Shown in pieces: positions 16,772 to 29,391 of a stretch of DNA of 49,475 nt (positions within the stretch are counted from its first letter, which is position 1; the number at the start of each line of letters is the position of its first letter). Source of the stretch: Xinfangfangia pollutisoli (GTDB taxonomy: Bacteria; Pseudomonadota; Alphaproteobacteria; Rhodobacterales; Rhodobacteraceae). Below the pieces are notes generated by a model, which saw nothing but the letters and a program-made list of their open reading frames with translations, was not told where the DNA came from and did not search any database. The stretch covers positions 1 to 49,475 of the forward strand of contig NZ_JAICBZ010000022.1 of assembly GCF_020179405.1 (NCBI RefSeq). The letters run 5' to 3'. A program made the position numbers and the translations under genes.

Positions 16772-18208
16772 ATGGCCACGCAGAAGATGCTGAAGTTCGT
16801 CACGCTGGGCCGGCAGATGCCGGTGAAACGCGACGCATCTTCGCGCGCGAAGGATTTCCACGAAATCTACGCCGAGTTCGCCGCCGAGAAGGCCGCCGAA
16901 CAGGCCAGCCGCTGCAGCCAATGCGGCGTGCCCTACTGCCAGACCCATTGCCCCCTGCACAACAACATCCCCGACTGGCTGCGCCTGACCGCCGAGGGGC
17001 GCCTGCAGGAAGCCTATGAGCTGAGCCAGGCCACCAACACCTTCCCGGAAATCTGCGGCCGGATCTGCCCGCAGGACCGGCTGTGCGAAGGCAATTGCGT
17101 GATCGAACAGTCGGGCCATGGCACGGTCACCATCGGCTCGGTCGAGAAATACATCACCGACACCGCCTGGGAAGAAGGCTGGGTCAAGCCGATCAAGCCC
17201 GCGGTCGAACGCGCGGAATCGGTGGGCATCATCGGCGCGGGCCCGGGCGGGCTGGCGGCGGCCGATGTGCTGCGCCGCGCCGGCGTGCAGGTGACGGTTT
17301 ATGACCGCTATGACCGCGCGGGCGGCTTGCTGACCTATGGCATCCCCGGCTTCAAGCTGGAGAAGGACGTGGTGATGCGCCGCAATGAACAGCTGCGGCT
17401 GGGCGGCGTGAACTTTGTGCTGAACTGCGATGTCGGCAAGGACCTGTCCTTCGACGCGATCCGCGGCAAACACGATGCGGTGTTGATCGCCACCGGCGTC
17501 TACAAGATCCGCGAGATCGAGGCGCCGGGCGTCGGCGCCAGCGGCATCGTCAAGGCGCTGGATTACCTGACCGCCTCGAACAAGAAATCCTTCGGCGACG
17601 AGGTTGCCGAGTTTGACTCGGGCATGCTGGATGCCAAGGGCAAGCGCGTCGTGGTGATCGGCGGCGGCGATACGGCGATGGATTGCGTGCGCACGGCGAT
17701 CCGCCAGGGCGCGCAATCGGTGAAATGCCTGTACCGCCGCGACAAGGCCAACATGCCGGGCAGCCAGCGCGAAGTGCAGAATGCCGAGGAAGAGGGCGTG
17801 GAATTCGTCTGGCTCTCGGCGCCGAAAGGCTTCACCGGCGGCACGGAAGTGGACGGCGTGATGGTGCAGAAGATGCGCCTGGGCGCGCCCGATGCGACCG
17901 GCCGGCAAAGCCCCGAAGTGATCGAGGGCGCCGATTACGTCGAGCCGGCCGATCTGGTGGTGCAGGCGCTGGGGTTCGAACCCGAGGATCTGCCCACGCT
18001 TTGGGGCGTGAAAGAGCTGGCCGTGACCCGCTGGGGCACGATCAAGGCCGATTTCCGCAGCCATGCGACCAGCCTGCCGGGCGTCTATGCGGCAGGCGAC
18101 ATCGTGCGCGGCGCAAGCCTGGTGGTCTGGGCGATCCGCGACGGCCGCGAGGCCGCCGATGCGATCCTGTCCTACCTGGCGCAACCTGCCACGGTGGCCG
18201 CGGAATAG
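16772..18208 (+). CDS. gltD: Glutamate synthase (NADPH) small subunit
   Basis: GltD passes electrons from NADPH through FAD and iron-sulfur centres to the GltB subunit, which makes glutamate from glutamine and 2-oxoglutarate. The 478-residue protein begins with the cysteine-rich ferredoxin-like part CSQCGVPYCQTHCPLHNNIPDWL and ICGRICPQDRLCEGNC, followed by an FAD-binding GAGPGGLAAADVLRRAG and an NADPH-binding VVVIGGGDTAMDCVRTAIRQGA. It is the first gene of a four-gene run ending with gltB. Confidence 0.96.
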   Translation: MATQKMLKFVTLGRQMPVKRDASSRAKDFHEIYAEFAAEKAAEQASRCSQCGVPYCQTHCPLHNNIPDWLRLTAEGRLQEAYELSQATNTFPEICGRICPQDRLCEGNCVIEQSGHGTVTIGSVEKYITDTAWEEGWVKPIKPAVERAESVGIIGAGPGGLAAADVLRRAGVQVTVYDRYDRAGGLLTYGIPGFKLEKDVVMRRNEQLRLGGVNFVLNCDVGKDLSFDAIRGKHDAVLIATGVYKIREIEAPGVGASGIVKALDYLTASNKKSFGDEVAEFDSGMLDAKGKRVVVIGGGDTAMDCVRTAIRQGAQSVKCLYRRDKANMPGSQREVQNAEEEGVEFVWLSAPKGFTGGTEVDGVMVQKMRLGAPDATGRQSPEVIEGADYVEPADLVVQALGFEPEDLPTLWGVKELAVTRWGTIKADFRSHATSLPGVYAAGDIVRGASLVVWAIRDGREAADAILSYLAQPATVAAE

Positions 18209-18312
18209 CGTCTTCTTCCCGTCTTCCCCGCGTCTTCCTTTCGTCTCTACGCACGGACCATGCAGGGAAAGTTAAACGTCAGGATCTGTGACCTGATCAA
18301 AGGTAATCGGCG

Positions 18313-19008
18313 ATGCGGAAGTTTGTCATCCTTGCCTGTCTGACTGTTGCAGCATCGCCGCTGGCGGCAGAGACTTTGCGCCAACGGCCTGAATCCTGCG
18401 TACTCGTCGCCACATCACAGGACGATCATTGTGCAGTGACAAACCACTTCCGCTGCGATGGTGCGGGCCCGATCGCCTTCTGGCAGGAAATCACGCACGG
18501 GAATGGCGCGGTCGAGATACATGCGGACGACGCCAAGCATGGTGCCATAGAGATTGTGATGCCCGGCGGCTTTCACATCAGATCCAAAAGCAGTGGTGGC
18601 TCGCCTGCAGAGGCCGTGAAGACGGGAAAGTCTCGTGTGACCGAGCGCGCCACGCTGACCAGAGATGGCGCGAGCCAATCGTCGAGTATCGTTGTGGAAT
18701 ATATTTATGACGGTGAGACCCGAGAGCTTGCCGGCAAGAGGTTCAAGCGCCTCAGCTATGAGGCCGATCTGGATTATCCGCAGTCGGGTAGCAAGCTTCA
18801 TACGTCGGGAACGGTACTGTTCAATGAGCAGCTGGACCTGCTGATCAATGAGACAGAGGTTTCGGACGGACAGGGCGGACCCGGTCGCCGCATCAAGCTG
18901 AAAACCCTGGCGCTGGAGGGCAGGAAAGGCTTTGGATCGACCAAGCCGAAGTATGGCTGCCAATCCCTGAGCCTGAACGAATCTTTCCCGCCGGAGGTCC
19001 GCGCATGA
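18313..19008 (+). CDS. Secreted protein with four-cysteine pattern, paralogue 1
   Basis: I do not recognise the family. The 231-residue product has a Sec signal peptide (MRKFVILACLTVAASPLAAE). The mature part carries C-x10-C-x7-C with the middle segment TNHF, and near the end KGFGSTKPKYGC. The next gene product has the same spacing and the same ending, so the two are tandem paralogues. The even number of conserved cysteines suggests disulfides in the periplasm; the body is rich in beta-type segments. Codon use is visibly less GC-rich than in gltD and gltB. It lies between the two glutamate synthase genes, 104 nt after gltD. Confidence 0.8.
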   Translation: MRKFVILACLTVAASPLAAETLRQRPESCVLVATSQDDHCAVTNHFRCDGAGPIAFWQEITHGNGAVEIHADDAKHGAIEIVMPGGFHIRSKSSGGSPAEAVKTGKSRVTERATLTRDGASQSSSIVVEYIYDGETRELAGKRFKRLSYEADLDYPQSGSKLHTSGTVLFNEQLDLLINETEVSDGQGGPGRRIKLKTLALEGRKGFGSTKPKYGCQSLSLNESFPPEVRA

Positions 19009-19710
19009 AACGCCTTGCCTTGATCTTTGCCCTGCTGCCCGCCCCGGCGCTGGCCGGCAGCTGGACCCCGCCCGAGGGCTGCGAGATCACCATGACCGTG
19101 CAGTCCAAGGGCTGCCGGGTCTCCAACCATTATGTCTGCAAGGCCGATCCGCCGGGCGATCAATGGCGGGCGGATTTCGATCAGGAGGGCATCTATTTCT
19201 ACTCGCGCATCAACCGCGAGGCGGAGTGGATCGAAAGCTTCGACGTGAACCCGACCGTGCGCCAGTCGCTGGATCCGGGCGCCGAGGACCCGGCCTCGTT
19301 CAGCGAATTGCTGTCGGCCGGCATCGACACCTACGCTTTCAGCCTGTCGCGCGATGACGGGACGCATTCGAACGTATCCGGCTTCGACCGGCTGACCGGG
19401 CGCAGCTTCACCATCGACGGGGTGGTGCTGGAAGAGACCGAATTCGACTATACCGAGACCGACGACGGCGGGACGGTGCTGCGCCGGGCGCGCGGCAACG
19501 AATATATCAGCCGCGAGCGGCGCAACTTCTTTGCCGGCCCGGGCGAAACCGATCTGGGCGATGGCCAGTGGCGGCCGATCGACGGCAGCCCGATGGATTT
19601 CGCCTTTCCCGGCGACAAGGGCTTTGGCAGCACCCAACCGATCTATGACTGCGATGCGATCCTGTCGATGGCGCCCGCAGTCTCTTCCCCTGACCTGATG
19701 GAGGCAGACC

Positions 19711-19724
<14 letters not shown>
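19005..19724 (+). CDS. Secreted protein with four-cysteine pattern, paralogue 2
   Basis: An unrecognised 239-residue secreted protein with signal peptide MKRLALIFALLPAPALAGS. It repeats the cysteine layout of the preceding gene exactly: C-x10-C-x7-C early (segment SNHYVC) and KGFGSTQPIYDC near the end. Its start overlaps the upstream stop as ATGA, and its end overlaps gltB by 14 nt, so it is co-translated with gltB. Codon use is GC-rich like its neighbours, unlike its paralogue, which suggests that the two copies have evolved at different rates or have different ages. Confidence 0.82.
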
Positions 19725-24249
<4,525 letters not shown>

Positions 24250-24251
24250 AA

Positions 24252-24275
24252 AAAGGGCCCCCGCGGGGGCCCTTT
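24252..24275. terminator. Rho-independent terminator after gltB
   Basis: A perfect 24-bp palindrome beginning AAAGGGCCCC, followed by GCTTTT on the plus strand and preceded by A-rich sequence, so it can also act for the convergent gene at 24289-24765. Confidence 0.9.
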
Positions 24276-24288
24276 GCTTTTGCAAGCC

Positions 24289-24765
24289 TCAGGGTTGGCC
24301 CGCGCCCTGGCCCGGGGCCGGACACTCGGCCTGGCCTTCCGGGCAGTCGCCGGGACCCGCGCCGGGCCCCTTGCCGGGACCGGCACCGGGGCCAGCACTG
24401 GCACCCTGGCCCATGTCGCCAGGCCCGCCCTTCCCTTCGGGACCGCGATGGTCTTTGCCATGACCCTTGCCATGGCCCTTCTTGCCATGCTTGCCCATGT
24501 CGCCCTTGCCGCCCATCGGCGACATCACCGGCGGGGTCGCAGCCAGCTTGTCGATCACCGGGCCGGCCGCGGCCAGGCAGGCGTCGATCGCGGTGGCGCC
24601 GCAATCGATGCGCAGGCTGCGCCCGGCGCCAAGATCCAGCCGGAAGCCCGCATCGGCGGCCGGGGCGGGGCGCGGGGCGGTGGTACTGTCTTGCGCCATC
24701 AGCGGCAGGCTGCCCAGCGCCAGGACGGCCAGCAACGCGGCGGGAAGGATCATCGGTTTCGCCAT
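24289..24765 (-). CDS. Secreted protein with His/Lys/Gly- and Pro/Gly-rich tail
   Basis: I do not recognise the family. The 158-residue product has a signal peptide cleaved near residue 24, a short ordered part with cysteines 55 and 63, then a low-complexity tail: about residues 86-105 are rich in Gly, Lys and His (repeated HGK), and residues 112-158 in Gly, Pro and Ala with cysteines 141 and 148. The His-rich part could bind metal ions; the basic charge could bind anionic envelope polymers. The start at 24765 follows GAGGAG; an ATG nine codons upstream lacks a site. It is convergent with gltB and divergent from mtgA. Confidence 0.72.
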   Translation of the reverse strand: MAKPMILPAALLAVLALGSLPLMAQDSTTAPRPAPAADAGFRLDLGAGRSLRIDCGATAIDACLAAAGPVIDKLAATPPVMSPMGGKGDMGKHGKKGHGKGHGKDHRGPEGKGGPGDMGQGASAGPGAGPGKGPGAGPGDCPEGQAECPAPGQGAGQP

Positions 24766-24894
24766 GATTTCTGCTCCTCTCATCGGGGTCATGCGGGTGA
24801 TACGGGCGGCCGGCCGCGTTCCGGCGCTGTGGCGCGGTCACGGCTGCGTGTGCGATACCCTTGACCCGCGCCCGGGCTTCGGGCCTATGGGGGC

Positions 24895-25638
24895 ATGTCC
24901 GAGACCGCCGAGAAAAAGCCCCGCGCCCGCAAGGCGAAACCTGCGGCGCCCGCGCCCCGGCCAAGGCTGACGCTGAAGCGGCTGCGGCGCTGGCTGTTGC
25001 GGGGTCTGGCGGGCGGGATCGGGGTCTTCGCGCTGCTGATCCTGCTGTTCGCCATCGTGCCGCCGCCGATCAACCTGTATCAGCTGCAGGAATCCTGGCG
25101 GCTGGGCGGAATCGAGAAGGACTGGGTCAGCTGGGACGAGATCGCGCCCGTGATGGGCCGCGCCGCTGTGGCGGCCGAGGATGCGAATTTCTGCAGCCAT
25201 TGGGGCTTTGACATGACGGCGATCCGCCAGGCGATCGAGGCGGGCAGCAATCGCGGCGCCTCGACCATCAGCCAGCAGGTGGTGAAAAATGTCTTCCTCT
25301 GGCAGGGGCGCAGCTGGCCGCGCAAGGCGATGGAAGCGGCGCTGACCCCGGCGGTGGAGCTGATCTGGTCGAAACGGCGCATCCTTGAGGTCTATCTGAA
25401 CGTCGCCGAATTCGACGAAGGCGTCTTCGGCGTGCAGGCGGCGGCGCGGCATTACTTCGGCGTCGATGCCAAGGACCTGACGCCCACCCAGGCCGCGCGG
25501 CTGGCGGCGGTGCTGCCCGATCCGAAGAACCGCAGCGCCTCGAAACCGTCGGATTTCGTGCGCAAGCGGACGCGGCAGATCCTGTCGGGGGCCGAAACCA
25601 TTGCCGCTGACGGCCGATCCGCCTGTTTCGAGCGCTGA
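24895..25638 (+). CDS. mtgA: Monofunctional biosynthetic peptidoglycan transglycosylase
   Basis: MtgA polymerises lipid II into glycan strands at the periplasmic side of the inner membrane without a transpeptidase domain. The 247-residue protein has a basic cytoplasmic tail, one membrane anchor around residues 35-58, and the GT51 motifs AEDANFCSHWGFD, GASTISQQVVKN, RKAMEAALTPAVELIWSKRRILEVYLNVAEF. There is no good ribosome binding site before the ATG, and a TTGACC hexamer at 24861 with a TATG-containing -10 region close to the ATG suggests a leaderless transcript. Confidence 0.94.
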   Translation: MSETAEKKPRARKAKPAAPAPRPRLTLKRLRRWLLRGLAGGIGVFALLILLFAIVPPPINLYQLQESWRLGGIEKDWVSWDEIAPVMGRAAVAAEDANFCSHWGFDMTAIRQAIEAGSNRGASTISQQVVKNVFLWQGRSWPRKAMEAALTPAVELIWSKRRILEVYLNVAEFDEGVFGVQAAARHYFGVDAKDLTPTQAARLAAVLPDPKNRSASKPSDFVRKRTRQILSGAETIAADGRSACFER

Positions 25639-25708
25639 GCGGGCCCGGGGATTGCAAGCCGCTTGGGCAAGCGGATAGGAAGGGGAAATCCCGAAGGTCC
25701 CTTTCGCC

Positions 25709-26374
25709 ATGAACCGACTGTATCACGTTCCGCTTTCCCCCTTCTGCCGCAAGGTCCGCCTGACGCTGGCCGAGAAGAAGATCGAGGTCGAACTGGTCGA
25801 GGAACGCTATTGGGACCCCTCGCCCGATTTCCTGCGCCGCAACCCGGCCGGCAAGGTGCCGGTCTTGCGGATGGAAGGGCGGGTGCTGAGCGAAAGCCAG
25901 GCGATCTGCGAATATCTGGAAGAGACGGTGCCGCAGCCGCAGCTGATGCCGCGCGACCCCGAGGCGCGCTATGAGGTGCGCCGCCTCTGCGCCTGGTTCG
26001 ACGACAAGTTCCACAACGAGGTGACTTCGAAGCTGTTGTACGAGCGGGTGAACAAGAAGGTCACCGGCCAGGGCTATCCGGATTCGCGCAACGTGAAATT
26101 CGGGGCCAGCCAGATCAAGTATCACCTGGCCTATATGACCCAGATCCTGGATCAGCGGCGCTGGCTGGCGGGCGATGTGATGACGCTGGCCGATTTCACC
26201 GCGGCGGCGCATCTGTCCTGTCTGGATTACATCCGCGATGTGGACTGGCACAGTTTCGCGGTGGTGAAGGACTGGTACGCCAAGATCAAGTCGCGGCCCT
26301 CGTTCCGCACCTTGCTGGCCGATCAGGTGCCGGGCTTCCCGCCCCCGCCGCATTATGCCGACCTGGATTTCTGA
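25709..26374 (+). CDS. Glutathione S-transferase family protein
   Basis: A 221-residue cytosolic GST: thioredoxin-fold N-terminal domain ([17 protein letters not shown], then [28 protein letters not shown], which holds the glutathione-binding Ser) and an all-helical C-terminal domain ([17 protein letters not shown]). The SPFCRK motif places a cysteine where beta- or omega-class enzymes have the catalytic residue. Substrate is not known. It is not part of an obvious operon; the next gene, queG, follows after a GC-rich repeat. Confidence 0.9.
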   Translation: MNRLYHVPLSPFCRKVRLTLAEKKIEVELVEERYWDPSPDFLRRNPAGKVPVLRMEGRVLSESQAICEYLEETVPQPQLMPRDPEARYEVRRLCAWFDDKFHNEVTSKLLYERVNKKVTGQGYPDSRNVKFGASQIKYHLAYMTQILDQRRWLAGDVMTLADFTAAAHLSCLDYIRDVDWHSFAVVKDWYAKIKSRPSFRTLLADQVPGFPPPPHYADLDF

Positions 26375-26380
26375 CGCGGC

Positions 26381-26430
26381 GCGGGGCGGAGACCCCGGGG
26401 GCCAGCCCCCGGACCCCCGGGATATTTATC
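26381..26430 (+). repeat. GC-rich intergenic repeat, copy 2
   Basis: CCCCGGGGG...CCCCCGGACCCCCGGGATATTT matches the element read on the minus strand at 5117-5150. It ends 5 nt before the chosen queG start, so it forms the whole leader between the GST gene and queG. Confidence 0.7.
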
Positions 26431-26435
26431 GACAG

Positions 26436-27470
26436 ATGAAGGGGGCCTTGCGGGCGCAGGCCCTTGCGGAAGGGTTTTCCGCCATGGGGATCTGCCGGCC
26501 GGATGCGGTGCCCGAAGCGGCGGGGCGGTTGCGGGCCTTTCTGGCCGAGGGGCGGCACGGGCAGATGCAGTGGATGGAGGCGCGCGAGGGCTGGCGCGGC
26601 TCGGCCGCGGCCCTGTGGCCCGAGGCGCGGGCCGTGGTGATGCTGGCCGAGACCTATACGCCGGAAAGCGACCCGACGGCGGGGCTGGCGCAGCCCGAGC
26701 GCGGGGTGATCAGCTGCTATGCCCAGGGTAAGGATTACCACGATCTGGTGAAGCGGCGGCTGAAGCGGGTGGGGCGCTGGCTGATGGACCATGCCGCAAG
26801 GCAGGGGGTGGCGGCCGAGATCAAGGTGTTCGTCGATACGGCGCCGGTGATGGAAAAGCCGTTGGCCCAGGCGGCGGGGCTGGGCTGGCAAGGCAAGCAT
26901 ACCAATCTGCTGAGCCGCGATCTGGGCAACTGGTTCTTCCTGGGCGCGATCTTCACCACGCTGGAATTGCCGGCGGATGCGGCCGAGACCAGCCATTGCG
27001 GCAGTTGCCGCGCCTGTCTGCAGGCCTGCCCGACCGGCGCCTTTCCCGCGCCCTATCAGCTGGATGCGCGGCGCTGCATCTCATACCTGACGATCGAACA
27101 TGCCGGGCCGGTGGATGAGGATCTGCGCGGGCTGATGGGCAACCGGATCTATGGCTGCGACGATTGTCTGGCGGCCTGCCCCTGGAACAAGTTCGCGGTG
27201 GCCGCGCAAGAGATCGGCTATCAGCCGCGGGTCGGGCTGCCCGAGCTGGCCGAACTGGCGGGGCTGGATGATGCCGCCTTCCGGGCACGGTTCGCCGGGT
27301 CGCCGATCAAGCGGATCGGTCGGGGGCGGTTCGTGCGCAATGTGCTGTATGCGATCGGAAATTCCGGGGCGGCGCGGCTGTTGCCACTGGCGCAGCGGCT
27401 GAGCGGCGATGAGGACCCGACGGTCGCCGATGCGGCCCGATGGGCGGTGGGGCGGCTTTCGCAAGGCTAG
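26436..27470 (+). CDS. queG: Epoxyqueuosine reductase
   Basis: QueG reduces epoxyqueuosine to queuosine in tRNA, the last step of queuosine synthesis, using cobalamin and two [4Fe-4S] clusters. The 344-residue protein has the cluster motifs [17 protein letters not shown] and [13 protein letters not shown], and a HEAT-like C-terminal helical part. I start it at 26436 ([14 protein letters not shown]), since the open frame upstream runs through the repeat element. No other queuosine genes are seen nearby. Confidence 0.93.
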   Translation: MKGALRAQALAEGFSAMGICRPDAVPEAAGRLRAFLAEGRHGQMQWMEAREGWRGSAAALWPEARAVVMLAETYTPESDPTAGLAQPERGVISCYAQGKDYHDLVKRRLKRVGRWLMDHAARQGVAAEIKVFVDTAPVMEKPLAQAAGLGWQGKHTNLLSRDLGNWFFLGAIFTTLELPADAAETSHCGSCRACLQACPTGAFPAPYQLDARRCISYLTIEHAGPVDEDLRGLMGNRIYGCDDCLAACPWNKFAVAAQEIGYQPRVGLPELAELAGLDDAAFRARFAGSPIKRIGRGRFVRNVLYAIGNSGAARLLPLAQRLSGDEDPTVADAARWAVGRLSQG

Positions 27471-27481
27471 GGCGCTGTGCC

Positions 27482-27530
27482 GCTGCAGGGCGATATGCAG
27501 CTGCAGGACGATATGCAGGTGCAGGACTGG
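27482..27530 (+). repeat. 18-nt tandem repeat after queG
   Basis: Two nearly identical 18-nt units (GCTGCAGGGCGATATGCA at 27482 and the same with one change at 27500) and a partial third follow the queG stop. They lie about 60 nt before the small basic gene at 27588, in its promoter region. Confidence 0.7.
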
Positions 27531-27587
27531 GGGCTGGGGCCAGGGGCGCGGTTGTGCTAGGCTGTCCTTTCAAGAGGAGGACCTGCG

Positions 27588-27755
27588 ATGACCAAGCACC
27601 TGGCTGACAAACGCAAACCGACGACGGGGGCCCGGGTGAAGCATTTCCTGCGCCTGTCGCGCGCCAAGCGCGAAACCTGGCACCGCAGCGAAAGCGCCGA
27701 AGGGGGCAGCCGTCTGACGCAATTCCTGCGCATCGCCCGCGGCCGTCTTGCCTGA
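27588..27755 (+). CDS. Small basic protein, 55 residues
   Basis: A short frame with an excellent ribosome binding site (AGAGGAGG, seven bases before the ATG). The product is rich in Arg and Lys and contains an internal near-repeat, KHFLRLSRAKR near residue 18 and TQFLRIARGR near the C-terminus, each predicted to form an amphipathic basic helix. There is no signal peptide. Function is unknown; nucleic-acid or membrane binding are the obvious options. It stands alone between queG and ohrR. Confidence 0.65.
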   Translation: MTKHLADKRKPTTGARVKHFLRLSRAKRETWHRSESAEGGSRLTQFLRIARGRLA

Positions 27756-27833
27756 CGGCGCGCGAATTCTGGCGGGTGCCCCTGGCGGGGCATCCGCTTT
27801 CAGACGCAAGATCAAGGGGTTGCGGGAAGGGCC

Positions 27834-28265
27834 TCAGGACCTCGCCGGCTTCAGCCGGTCGCGCAGCGTGACCAGGATATCGCGCAGATCGACGATCTCG
27901 GGCAGGTCCAGCCCGGTGCGTTCGGCAAAGGCGCGGGGCACGCCGGCGGCCTGTTCGGCCAGGCTGCGGCCCTGATCGGTCAGGCGGATGCGGACCTGGC
28001 GCTCATCGTCTTCGGCCCGTTTGCGCTGCACCCAGCCCTGCGATTCCATCCGCTTCAGAAGCGGCGTCAGCGTGTTCGATTCCAGCCGCAGCTGCGCGCC
28101 GATTTCGCCAACGCTTTGCCCGTCCTGCGCTGCAAGTGCAGAAAGCACCAGATATTGCGGATAGGTCAGGCCCAGCGGATCCAACAGCGGGGCATAGGCT
28201 GCATGCATGGCATGGGCCGCGGAATGCAGCGCGAAGCACAGCATGTCGGTGGGTGCGAGGGTCAT
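27834..28265 (-). CDS. ohrR: Organic hydroperoxide regulator OhrR (MarR family)
   Basis: A 143-residue MarR-type repressor. Cys10 in MLCFALHSA is the peroxide-sensing cysteine of OhrR proteins; the winged helix reads VGEIGAQLRLESNTLTPLLKRMESQGWV with the wing RAEDDERQVRIRLTDQG. Oxidation of the cysteine releases DNA and derepresses ohr, its divergent neighbour. No ribosome binding site is visible, and TTGCGT-17-TAACTA on the minus strand (-10 at 28272-28277) would start transcription almost at the ATG, so ohrR is probably expressed from a leaderless mRNA. Confidence 0.93.
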   Translation of the reverse strand: MTLAPTDMLCFALHSAAHAMHAAYAPLLDPLGLTYPQYLVLSALAAQDGQSVGEIGAQLRLESNTLTPLLKRMESQGWVQRKRAEDDERQVRIRLTDQGRSLAEQAAGVPRAFAERTGLDLPEIVDLRDILVTLRDRLKPARS

Positions 28266-28278
28266 CGCAGATAGTTAG

Positions 28279-28305
28279 ATCGCGCGCGATAGAAACGCAA
28301 GCGAT
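28279..28305. promoter_or_regulatory. OhrR operator copy 1 (ohrR side)
   Basis: Two ATCG-N4-CGAT type sites lie with their starts 15 nt apart: ATCGCGCGCGAT at 28279-28290 and AACGCAAGCGAT at 28294-28305. The first sits in the spacer of the likely ohrR promoter, so binding would give autorepression. The whole 27-bp unit is repeated at 28341-28367. Confidence 0.7.
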
Positions 28306-28312
28306 GAATCAG

Positions 28313-28341
28313 TTGACAGACTCGATCCGGCAAAATATAAA
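28313..28341 (+). promoter_or_regulatory. ohr promoter
   Basis: TTGACA at 28313-28318, a 17-bp spacer and TATAAA at 28336-28341: close to the sigma-70 consensus and the best promoter in the window. Its -10 touches operator copy 2. Confidence 0.85.
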
Positions 28342-28367
28342 TCGTGCACGATCAAATCGCAAACGAT
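28341..28367. promoter_or_regulatory. OhrR operator copy 2 (ohr side)
   Basis: ATCGTGCACGAT at 28341-28352 and ATCGCAAACGAT at 28356-28367 repeat the layout of copy 1 at the same 15-nt step. The site overlaps the -10 end and start-site region of the ohr promoter, where a bound repressor would block RNA polymerase. Confidence 0.75.
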
Positions 28368-28378
28368 AGGAAACTCCG

Positions 28379-28807
28379 ATGACAGTCGATGCCAAATACT
28401 GGACCGAAGGCCTTGCCACCGGCGGCGGGCGCAACGGGCTGGCGAAGCTGGCCGATGGCAAGCTGACCGTCAACATGGCCAGCCCCAAGGAACTGGGCGG
28501 GTCGGGCCTGGGCCACAACCCGGAAGAGCTGTTCGCCATGGGCTATGCCGCCTGCTATCTGGGCGCGATGCGCTTTGCCGCCCAAAGCGAGAAGCTGGGC
28601 AGCGTGCCCGATGACGCCACGGTCAATGCCCATGTCGGCATCGGCCCGCGGTCGGATGGCGGGTTCGGGCTGAAGGTGAAGCTGGTGGTGAAGCTGCCGG
28701 GGCTGGAGCGGGCTGTGGCCGAAAAGATCGTTGAGCGCGGTCATTTCATCTGCCCCTATTCGAATGCAACCAGAGGCAATATTGACGTAGAGACCGAACT
28801 CGCCTGA
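28379..28807 (+). CDS. ohr: Organic hydroperoxide resistance protein Ohr
   Basis: A 142-residue peroxidase of the OsmC/Ohr family that reduces organic hydroperoxides with lipoylated partners. The two redox cysteines are Cys59 (GYAACYLGAM) and Cys125 (HFICPYSNATRGN); the family start YWTEGLATGGGRNGLA and ELGGSGLGHNPEELFAMG are present. It is driven from the strong promoter at 28313 and repressed by OhrR. The next gene follows in the same direction after 53 nt. Confidence 0.96.
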   Translation: MTVDAKYWTEGLATGGGRNGLAKLADGKLTVNMASPKELGGSGLGHNPEELFAMGYAACYLGAMRFAAQSEKLGSVPDDATVNAHVGIGPRSDGGFGLKVKLVVKLPGLERAVAEKIVERGHFICPYSNATRGNIDVETELA

Positions 28808-28860
28808 TAGGATAGGCGGGGCAGGTGACCGGGCTATCCGGTCACTGGCGAGGAGTTGTA

Positions 28861-29307
28861 GTGTACGCGTGGAAGGTGCATGCCGATCTTGGCCTTGCGC
28901 TGTGCCGTTTCGACGGGCAGCTGACGGCCTCGGTCGGCCGGCGCGCCTTTATTGACCATGTGGAGAATTCCAGCTTCGATCCCAGCCATCGCCTGCTGTG
29001 GGACATCCGCGCCGCCGAGGTGATTGCCGATTTTTCAAGCATCTTCGGTGCTGTGCAAACCCTGGCAGCCGTTTTTCAGCGGCTGCCGCAGGATTGCCAG
29101 GCGGTGTTTCTGGTCGAGACCGGAATGCAATATGGCATGGCGCGGATGCTGGAGCAGATCCTTGATTTTGCCAGCCCGATCAGGGCCCGCGTCGTCACCT
29201 CGCCCGCCGAGGCGGCGCGGGCGCTGAACCTGTCAGAGCCGGTGATGGCGGCGCTGCTGGACCAGGCGGCCGGCACGGCCGGGCGCGAAGGCCCCTTGCA
29301 GGGCTAG
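28861..29307 (+). CDS. STAS/SpoIIAA-like single-domain protein
   Basis: A 148-residue cytoplasmic protein without signal or membrane segment. Alternating strand and helix segments (LALCRFDGQLT, HRLLWDIRAAEV, CQAVFLVETGMQYGMARMLEQIL) and the overall size resemble SpoIIAA-like STAS-fold proteins, but I do not see a phospho-accepting serine in a clear motif, so the assignment is tentative. I choose the GTG at 28861 because GAGGAG lies in front; an in-frame GTG at 28825 is further upstream. It may be cotranscribed with ohr. Confidence 0.6.
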   Translation: MYAWKVHADLGLALCRFDGQLTASVGRRAFIDHVENSSFDPSHRLLWDIRAAEVIADFSSIFGAVQTLAAVFQRLPQDCQAVFLVETGMQYGMARMLEQILDFASPIRARVVTSPAEAARALNLSEPVMAALLDQAAGTAGREGPLQG

Positions 29308-29391
29308 GGGCAAAGCGCAAGTCTTGGCCCAGCACGGCGGCCGCGGGGCAGGATGCCTTCATGCGCCCGCTGGCCTTTGCTGGAGACCGCG

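Noticed and set aside
27482-27530. Possible CRISPR array
   Set aside because: Only two and a half contiguous 18-nt units without spacers; it is a simple tandem repeat. No cas gene is present in the window.
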